From contig JAOXYB010074499.1 of assembly GCA_028565635.1 (NCBI GenBank), positions 1-23,605 on the forward strand: a DNA stretch of 23,605 nt, written 5' to 3'. Shown here piece by piece: positions 22,301 to 23,605 of this stretch. The number at the start of each line of letters is the position of its first letter. Positions within the stretch are counted from its first letter, which is position 1. Source of the DNA: Phoronis ovalis (lineage: Eukaryota > Phoronida > Phoronidae). The notes beneath the pieces were generated by a model. It ran no database searches, had not been told where the DNA came from, and saw only the letters and a program-made list of their open reading frames with translations. Position numbers and translations under genes: made by a program.

Positions 22301-22800
22301 CATTATATACAACTTTTCCCCTCCACCTTATTACTGATGTATTCTCTTCAAGTAGATAGCCCAACTCTTTGTGGAAAATTTTATTCATTCACAAATAAAG
22401 ATTATCATGTCTCATGCCTAATTCTGATTTTTCATGCAGTCTTTCAATTAACTGTAGTGATAACTGTTACAACAGACCACTATGGGGAAATTGTGGGAAA
22501 TACAAAGAAAACGGGCGATATGGTTGCCTATAAGTAATCCCCATAATTTTTGATAAAAATGACATATTCAAATTATCTCACTTTGTGCTAATTGTATCCA
22601 CTTAATTCAAATAAAAATGTCCCCATGGCTACCCAGGGGCAAGAAGGATAAAGAAAAGAAAAAAGATGCTCACTAATGCGCTCAACACACTACATTCAGC
22701 CCCTTTTAATTTCTTTTAGGTGAATTTACACGATCAGGATTTACTTGATGAAATCCACCGGACACAAGAAGAAGTTGGATTTGGTAACCCACAATATTAA
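1232..22800 (+). CDS. CFAP70: Cilia- and flagella-associated protein 70 (TTC18 family), complete gene, 24 coding exons
   Basis: CFAP70 is an axonemal TPR protein placed at the base of the outer dynein arm. It is needed for normal ciliary and sperm flagellar motility (family knowledge). Joining the 24 coding exons listed separately gives 3,360 nt including the TAA, or 1,119 residues, with every junction in phase. Order: C2-like/beta-rich N-terminal region (about 10-372), lysine-rich linker (about 373-440), conserved middle segment with EGQQYVE, VPKR and [13 protein letters not shown] (about 441-620), TPR cluster 1 (about 623-757), Pro/Ser-rich linker (about 760-890), and TPR cluster 2 (about 926-1099) with a VGFGNPQY terminus. 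The start codon has A at -3 and G at +4. No frameshift or stop interrupts it. All introns are GT-AG except intron 17 (GC-AG). Two possible extra microexons lie in intron 10. Confidence 0.96.
1307..1937 (+). other. CFAP70 intron 1 with a GC-richer island
   Basis: A 631-base intron. Bases about 1480-1700 are clearly richer in G+C (51% by hand count over 1501-1620) than the surrounding intron DNA. They contain TGGTCATCCG twice (1543-1552 and 1600-1609). The island could be a remnant of a mobile element, but I do not recognise a family. Confidence 0.6.
1938..2124 (+). CDS. CFAP70: CFAP70 coding exon 2 (residues 26-87 and part of 88)
   Basis: Acceptor ATTTTCAG, donor GTAAGT after CTAT; phase 0 in, phase 1 out. 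It encodes [16 protein letters not shown] through [10 protein letters not shown], continuing the C2-like domain. The pattern AEFN..LG.S and AEYNF is typical of CFAP70. Confidence 0.95.
2527..2708 (+). CDS. CFAP70: CFAP70 coding exon 3 (residues 88-148)
   Basis: Acceptor TTTTACTCAG, donor GTAAGT; phase 1 in, phase 0 out. It encodes [18 protein letters not shown] and [15 protein letters not shown], among the most conserved stretches of the CFAP70 N-terminal half, then [14 protein letters not shown]. Confidence 0.97.
2709..3596 (+). other. CFAP70 intron 3
   Basis: An 888-base AT-rich GT-AG intron, phase 0. I see no gene, repeat or RNA in it. Confidence 0.85.
3597..3773 (+). CDS. CFAP70: CFAP70 coding exon 4 (residues 149-207)
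   Basis: Acceptor ATATTTTCAG, donor GTAAGA; phase 0 at both ends, 59 codons. It encodes [14 protein letters not shown] then [17 protein letters not shown], a second beta-rich segment of the N-terminal half. Confidence 0.95.
4152..4279 (+). CDS. CFAP70: CFAP70 coding exon 5 (residues 208-249 and part of 250)
   Basis: Acceptor TTTTTTAACAG, donor GTATGT after GACAA; phase 0 in, phase 2 out. It encodes [15 protein letters not shown] through QAGALYIPD. The GTATGT donor at 4280 is preferred over GTAACT at 4284 because only the former keeps frame with exon 6. Confidence 0.93.
4361..4512. repeat. 152-bp direct repeat, copy A (intron 5)
   Basis: Starts ATAATATTATATACATTATA and ends GGTAATATCTCA. It aligns without gaps to 5084-5235 with two differences. 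It contains a 10-bp hairpin (TTTCTGACAA at 4414-4423, loop TTT, then TTGTCAGAAA), the palindrome GTCATATGAC (4390-4399), and CATGTG/CACATG arms. There are no clear terminal inverted repeats. Confidence 0.93.
4649..4798 (+). CDS. CFAP70: CFAP70 coding exon 6 (residues 250-299 and part of 300)
   Basis: Acceptor ATTATCAG, donor GTAGGA (the weakest donor in the gene) after AAAAT; phase 2 in and phase 2 out. It is 150 nt, so loss of the exon keeps frame. It encodes [18 protein letters not shown] through [14 protein letters not shown]; the ERRCYLP motif is characteristic of the family. It is flanked by the two copies of the 152-bp direct repeat. Confidence 0.92.
5084..5235. repeat. 152-bp direct repeat, copy B (intron 6)
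   Basis: Second copy of the element at 4361-4512, same orientation, offset 723 bases, no indels. The differences are A for G in AATCC(G/A)CATTC and A for C in AATTT(C/A)ATGTG. The very low divergence compared with the surrounding intron points to a recent duplication or to gene conversion. Confidence 0.93.
5272..5356 (+). CDS. CFAP70: CFAP70 coding exon 7 (residues 300-328)
   Basis: Acceptor CCTGTTTTCAG, donor GTAAGT; phase 2 in, phase 0 out. It encodes [19 protein letters not shown] then [10 protein letters not shown]. The RYWPVE motif is a CFAP70 hallmark. Confidence 0.95.
5357..8397 (+). other. CFAP70 intron 7
   Basis: A 3,041-base AT-rich intron, phase 0. Apart from the hairpin at 5762-5788, I see no gene or recognisable element. 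The short open frames in it lack splice context, homology and codon bias, and look like chance. Confidence 0.75.
5762..5788. repeat. Perfect 12-bp hairpin with 3-nt loop
   Basis: GGATATATAAAA (5762-5773), loop CTC, TTTTATATATCC (5777-5788). The pairing does not extend outward, so the stem is too short for a typical pre-miRNA. Confidence 0.8.
8398..8467 (+). CDS. CFAP70: CFAP70 coding exon 8 (residues 329-351 and part of 352)
   Basis: Acceptor ATTTTATAG, donor GTAGGT; phase 0 in, phase 1 out. It encodes [20 protein letters not shown] then YPG. The FHGVA[FY]VN..PLLYPG pattern is strongly conserved in CFAP70. Confidence 0.96.
8468..9036 (+). other. CFAP70 intron 8
   Basis: A 569-base AT-rich GT-AG intron, phase 1, with nothing else recognised. 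Confidence 0.85.
9037..9098 (+). CDS. CFAP70: CFAP70 coding exon 9 (residues 352-372)
   Basis: Acceptor CTCTTACAG, donor GTATTT after GAGAAG; phase 1 in, phase 0 out. Only 62 nt. It encodes [19 protein letters not shown] then EK, the conserved end of the N-terminal domain (G-V-K-R-I-R-G-A). Confidence 0.96.
9099..10162 (+). other. CFAP70 intron 9
   Basis: A 1,064-base AT-rich GT-AG intron, phase 0. No gene, RNA or clear repeat seen. Confidence 0.8.
10163..10306 (+). CDS. CFAP70: CFAP70 coding exon 10 (residues 373-420), lysine-rich linker
   Basis: Acceptor TATTCTTGCAG, donor GTAATG after AAAGGG; phase 0 at both ends. It encodes [18 protein letters not shown] and then a Gly/Lys/Glu-rich low-complexity run ending KGKDAKKG. 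It starts with TK immediately after EK, as in the vertebrate protein. The rest of the linker is poorly conserved in the family, so exon identity rests on frame, splice sites and position. Confidence 0.9.
10496..10608. repeat. 12-bp inverted repeat in intron 10
   Basis: TGAACCCAAATG at 10496-10507 and its reverse complement CATTTGGGTTCA at 10597-10608, enclosing 89 bases. No target-site duplication is obvious; it may be a degraded short inverted-repeat element or chance. Confidence 0.5.
12038..12082 (+). CDS. CFAP70: Candidate alternative CFAP70 microexon a (45 nt, 15 codons)
   Basis: The acceptor TTTGCAG, with a branch-like CCTAAT just upstream, opens an in-frame stretch [15 protein letters not shown], closed by a weak donor GTTGGT at 12083. 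Its length is a multiple of three and both neighbouring exon borders are phase 0, so inclusion adds 15 residues to the lysine-rich linker. The alternative donor GTATAA at 12087 would break the frame. Evidence is splice motifs and frame only. Confidence 0.45.
13032..13055 (+). CDS. CFAP70: Candidate CFAP70 microexon b (24 nt, 8 codons)
   Basis: The acceptor GTCTTTTATCTGCAG and a consensus donor GTAAGT enclose exactly 24 bases encoding FSRTESVL. A branch-like TAATAAC lies upstream at the usual distance. Phase 0 on both sides fits the exon 10 and exon 11 borders, so inclusion is frame-neutral. Both splice sites are stronger than those of several certain exons, but protein homology cannot support so short an exon. 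Confidence 0.45.
13850..14192. repeat. Diverged tandem duplication, two copies of about 160 bp
   Basis: Copies at about 13850-14011 and 14031-14192 both begin TTGGTGTTAATTA. They share in order TTGTATT, CAACATC, TCATTTTAAT, AAAGATTG-type, TTACAC, TTTAATGTG, ATGCAAA, and ATGGCTTAAT/GTGGCTTAAT segments. Identity is roughly three quarters by eye, with small indels. This explains the internally repetitive 127-codon open frame at 13875-14258, which is not a gene. Confidence 0.85.
14513..14682 (+). CDS. CFAP70: CFAP70 coding exon 11 (residues 421-476 and part of 477)
   Basis: Acceptor CATGTGTTTCAG, donor GTAAGA after AAGCG; phase 0 in, phase 2 out. The linker part [16 protein letters not shown] is followed by the strongly conserved [16 protein letters not shown] and [14 protein letters not shown]. 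Confidence 0.96.
14957..15145 (+). CDS. CFAP70: CFAP70 coding exon 12 (residues 477-539 and part of 540)
   Basis: Acceptor TATGTTTCAG, donor GTAAAA after GAAAG; phase 2 at both ends. It encodes [20 protein letters not shown], then VEEYHSQI and a helical segment [10 protein letters not shown]. The PPRP and GAQK motifs are typical of the family. Confidence 0.96.
15331..15469 (+). CDS. CFAP70: CFAP70 coding exon 13 (residues 540-586)
   Basis: Acceptor TTTTTTTTCTGTAG, donor GTACAG; phase 2 in, phase 0 out. It encodes [20 protein letters not shown] and [19 protein letters not shown], the best conserved block of the whole protein. Confidence 0.98.
15470..15907 (+). other. CFAP70 intron 13
   Basis: A 438-base GT-AG intron, phase 0, nothing else recognised. 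Confidence 0.85.
15908..16093 (+). CDS. CFAP70: CFAP70 coding exon 14 (residues 587-648)
   Basis: Acceptor GATGTTGTAG, donor GTATGT; phase 0 at both ends. It encodes [18 protein letters not shown], then [19 protein letters not shown], which begins the first TPR (A..A...E.A..YY.E pattern). Confidence 0.97.
16269..16402 (+). CDS. CFAP70: CFAP70 coding exon 15 (residues 649-692 and part of 693)
   Basis: Acceptor AAATTTCAG, donor GTAAGA after GAAGG; phase 0 in, phase 2 out. It encodes a full TPR, residues about 656-689, with [11 protein letters not shown] and [13 protein letters not shown]. Confidence 0.97.
16649..16764 (+). CDS. CFAP70: CFAP70 coding exon 16 (residues 693-731 and part of 732)
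   Basis: Acceptor CATTTATAG, donor GTAAGG; phase 2 in, phase 1 out. It encodes [20 protein letters not shown] and [18 protein letters not shown]: one TPR and the first helix of the next. Confidence 0.97.
17033..17226 (+). CDS. CFAP70: CFAP70 coding exon 17 (residues 732-796); GC donor
   Basis: Acceptor TTTCCCTTCCAG. The exon completes TPR 4 ([20 protein letters not shown]) and enters the variable linker, ending in SALQ at phase 0. It is followed by CAG/GCAAGT, a classic GC-type donor. The nearest GT alternative (GTATTA, four bases on) would break the frame with exon 18. Reading through gives a stop after ASITTS. Confidence 0.93.
17227..18540 (+). other. CFAP70 intron 17, GC-AG type
   Basis: A 1,314-base intron opening GCAAGT and closing ATTTTATTAG, phase 0. 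No gene or clear repeat inside. Confidence 0.85.
18541..18664 (+). CDS. CFAP70: CFAP70 coding exon 18 (residues 797-837 and part of 838), linker
   Basis: Acceptor TTTTATTAG, donor GTAAAC after GGAG; phase 0 in, phase 1 out. It encodes [16 protein letters not shown] and a Pro/Ser/Thr/Lys-rich run ending NKKGG. The linker is variable across the family. The call rests on phase fit on both sides and an open frame with exon-like composition. Confidence 0.88.
18665..18995 (+). other. CFAP70 intron 18
   Basis: A 331-base GT-AG intron, phase 1, nothing else recognised. Confidence 0.85.
18996..19207 (+). CDS. CFAP70: CFAP70 coding exon 19 (residues 838-908)
   Basis: Acceptor TTTTGATGTAG, donor GTATGT; phase 1 in, phase 0 out. 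A Ser/Arg/Pro-rich linker ([28 protein letters not shown]) leads into the helix [18 protein letters not shown], which corresponds to the conserved F-M-x-x-[VI]-x-[FW]-L-x-[KE]-V-K-A segment before TPR cluster 2. Confidence 0.95.
19208..19973 (+). other. CFAP70 intron 19
   Basis: A 766-base GT-AG intron, phase 0, about one third of which is the degenerate minisatellite at 19577-19832. Confidence 0.85.
19577..19832. repeat. Degenerate minisatellite, about five units
   Basis: Units start with GTACATAATATATAACT-type sequence at 19577, 19623, 19662, 19721 and 19786, and include ATCTACTTCATCAATGTATAG-like segments. Unit lengths vary from about 39 to 65 bases through internal indels. The array is purely intronic. 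Confidence 0.85.
19974..20126 (+). CDS. CFAP70: CFAP70 coding exon 20 (residues 909-959)
   Basis: Acceptor CTTGTTTACAG, donor GTATTG; phase 0 at both ends. It encodes [20 protein letters not shown] then a TPR ([20 protein letters not shown]). The A-x-E-L-L....GGP motif is conserved in CFAP70. Confidence 0.97.
20127..20594 (+). other. CFAP70 intron 20
   Basis: A 468-base GT-AG intron, phase 0, nothing else recognised. Confidence 0.85.
20595..20756 (+). CDS. CFAP70: CFAP70 coding exon 21 (residues 960-1013)
   Basis: Acceptor TATTTTTGTAG, donor GTAGGC; phase 0 at both ends. It encodes a TPR ([29 protein letters not shown]) and the first helix of the next ([16 protein letters not shown]). Confidence 0.97.
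20757..21162 (+). other. CFAP70 intron 21
   Basis: A 406-base GT-AG intron, phase 0, nothing else recognised. Confidence 0.85.
21163..21252 (+). CDS. CFAP70: CFAP70 coding exon 22 (residues 1014-1043)
   Basis: Acceptor TTTTAATTCCAG, donor GTGAGT; phase 0 at both ends. It encodes [20 protein letters not shown] then [10 protein letters not shown], a very conserved TPR segment (ACKR.PSC..WLG.GIACYR). Confidence 0.98.
21468..21617 (+). CDS. CFAP70: CFAP70 coding exon 23 (residues 1044-1093)
   Basis: Acceptor TTTTCTACTTCAG, donor GTAATG; phase 0 at both ends. It encodes [19 protein letters not shown] and [20 protein letters not shown] with QAYKYALK, the last two TPR units. Confidence 0.98.
21618..22719 (+). 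other. CFAP70 intron 23
   Basis: A 1,102-base GT-AG intron, phase 0. It contains small direct repeats: 13 bp twice at 21893-21918 (AATATAGACCATT), and TGTAGTCTACAATC at 22103-22116 and again at 22123-22136. No gene seen. Confidence 0.8.
22720..22800 (+). CDS. CFAP70: CFAP70 coding exon 24, terminal (residues 1094-1119 and stop)
   Basis: Acceptor AATTTCTTTTAG; phase 0 in. It encodes [16 protein letters not shown] then [10 protein letters not shown] and TAA at 22798-22800. The E-[TE]-V-G-F-G-N-P C-terminus is diagnostic of CFAP70. Confidence 0.97.
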   Translation: MNLHDQDLLDEIHRTQEEVGFGNPQY

Positions 22801-23345
22801 GTCAACATAGTTTTGTCATCAAGATATTGGAATTTCAGAGATGTCAATAGTTTGTAAAATATTGAATTAATACTGTTGGTATGATTACACTATTTGTATA
22901 CTAAATACCTTTAAAATGTACCTGATGAATATTTATGTTATATGCAGTTGTGTTATGTATATATTAATATTTTGTATATATTGTTTTTAAAATACAACTT
23001 ATAATACTTATTAAAAAAATTCATTTGCAGTTTTTCTAATATGACAATAGTATCTCTCCATTTGTTGTTTGCCACTGTACTAATTGGCGTGTCACGAGTC
23101 TGTTAACACTTAGTTCAGTAGTAACAATTTGATAAGTAGGTAAATCCTCATACTCTGAGAAAAACATGTGAATTATTCTGTGACAAATCTACAAATAAAC
23201 TATTTTGAAATCCCGCTATTTTATGCAGACAGACTGAAGATCACATCATAGTGGGCATAGTTTATGAACTAACAAGCAGTGAATCAGCTTTTTTCTCTGC
23301 ACAATGATTTTTCTCAATTTGTAATAAAACTTCATTCAAATATGT
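22801..23345 (+). other. CFAP70: CFAP70 3' UTR
   Basis: Runs from the TAA to an undetermined cleavage site. Candidate poly(A) signals are ATTAAA at 23010-23015, AATAAA at 23194-23199 and AATAAA at 23323-23328. The last is followed by the T/GT-rich stretch ATGTGTTTTTCGCTGGCTT, so it is the best candidate for the distal end. Confidence 0.6.
23323..23328 (+). terminator. Candidate distal poly(A) signal AATAAA
   Basis: A canonical hexamer about 520 bases after the stop codon, with a GT-rich downstream element starting about 13 bases later. Signals at 23194 and 23010 are alternatives. Confidence 0.5.
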
Positions 23346-23605
23346 GTTTTTCGCTGGCTTATGATGGCACACTTATTCCGATAAAATGAATCACCATGAC
23401 GCGAACAGGAACGAAATAGGAGAAAAATGTCCACCCATGCATTGCTGAGGTACGACAGCTATTTTTAGCAGTAACTATTCATTACTTTCTGGTTACACTG
23501 TATTAGTCAGGTGGCTTAGCAAAATTATATTTACCGAGCGGATAAAAGCATGAAATTTGGCAAGCAGGTCCTTTGAGTCACAAGTAACAAATCTGGAGTG
23601 GGAGC
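23346..23605. other. Unassigned downstream flank
   Basis: About 260 bases, somewhat less AT-rich than the introns. I see no exon with convincing splice sites or homology on either strand. Confidence 0.5.

Noticed and set aside
22268-22537. Open frame of 89 codons in intron 23
   Set aside because: No family resemblance and typical AT-driven composition. The CFAP70 frame joins exon 23 to exon 24 without it.
22634-22675. Lysine-rich coding-like stretch after ACCCAG in intron 23
   Set aside because: A possible alternative terminal exon (frame reading [11 protein letters not shown] then stop), but with exon 23 ending in phase 0 the spliced frame would be GQEG followed by a stop. The conserved C-terminus is encoded by 22720-22800.
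23346-23605. Possible start of another gene at the right edge
   Set aside because: No convincing exon, splice pair or recognisable protein segment on either strand in the 260 bases available.

Overview
This is eukaryotic nuclear DNA from an AT-rich, intron-rich animal genome. Introns are about 175 to 4,200 bases with GT-AG borders, coding exons are 60 to 210 bases, and introns are visibly AT-richer than exons. The main protein is a ciliary/flagellar component, so the source is an animal with motile cilia. The compact gene suggests an invertebrate. I could not assign a phylum from the sequence alone.

Layout. (1) Bases 1-615, minus strand: the first two coding exons of a D-aminoacyl-tRNA deacylase 1 gene (DTD1), continuing off the left edge. 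Its second intron holds a 53-bp fold-back tandem repeat. (2) Bases 616-927: a compact head-to-head intergenic region with ETS-like, NRF1-like and RFX X-box-like motifs. It probably serves both genes. (3) Bases 928-22800, plus strand: a complete CFAP70 (TTC18) gene. It has a 5' UTR intron and 24 coding exons that I could join in one reading frame, giving a predicted 1,119-residue protein, close to the length I recall for human CFAP70. Two extra in-frame microexons (45 and 24 nt) may lie inside the longest intron. (4) Bases 22801-23605: 3' UTR with three possible poly(A) signals, then unassigned flank.

The exon map rests on three things: splice motifs at both ends of each exon, phase continuity across every junction, and collinear resemblance to CFAP70 over the whole length. 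Resemblance was judged from memory, not by alignment. The protein has an N-terminal C2-like/beta-rich half, a lysine-rich linker, a conserved middle segment, a first TPR cluster, a proline/serine-rich linker, and a second TPR cluster ending in the conserved VGFGNP tail.

The introns contain most of the unexplained structure: a 152-bp near-identical direct repeat flanking in-frame exon 6, a GC-AG intron, a diverged tandem duplication of about 160 bp, a degenerate minisatellite, a perfect 12-bp hairpin and a GC-richer island. I saw no evidence of a novel multi-gene system. The most interesting biology is the putative bidirectional DTD1/CFAP70 promoter with its X-box, and the possible alternative splicing of the CFAP70 linker.
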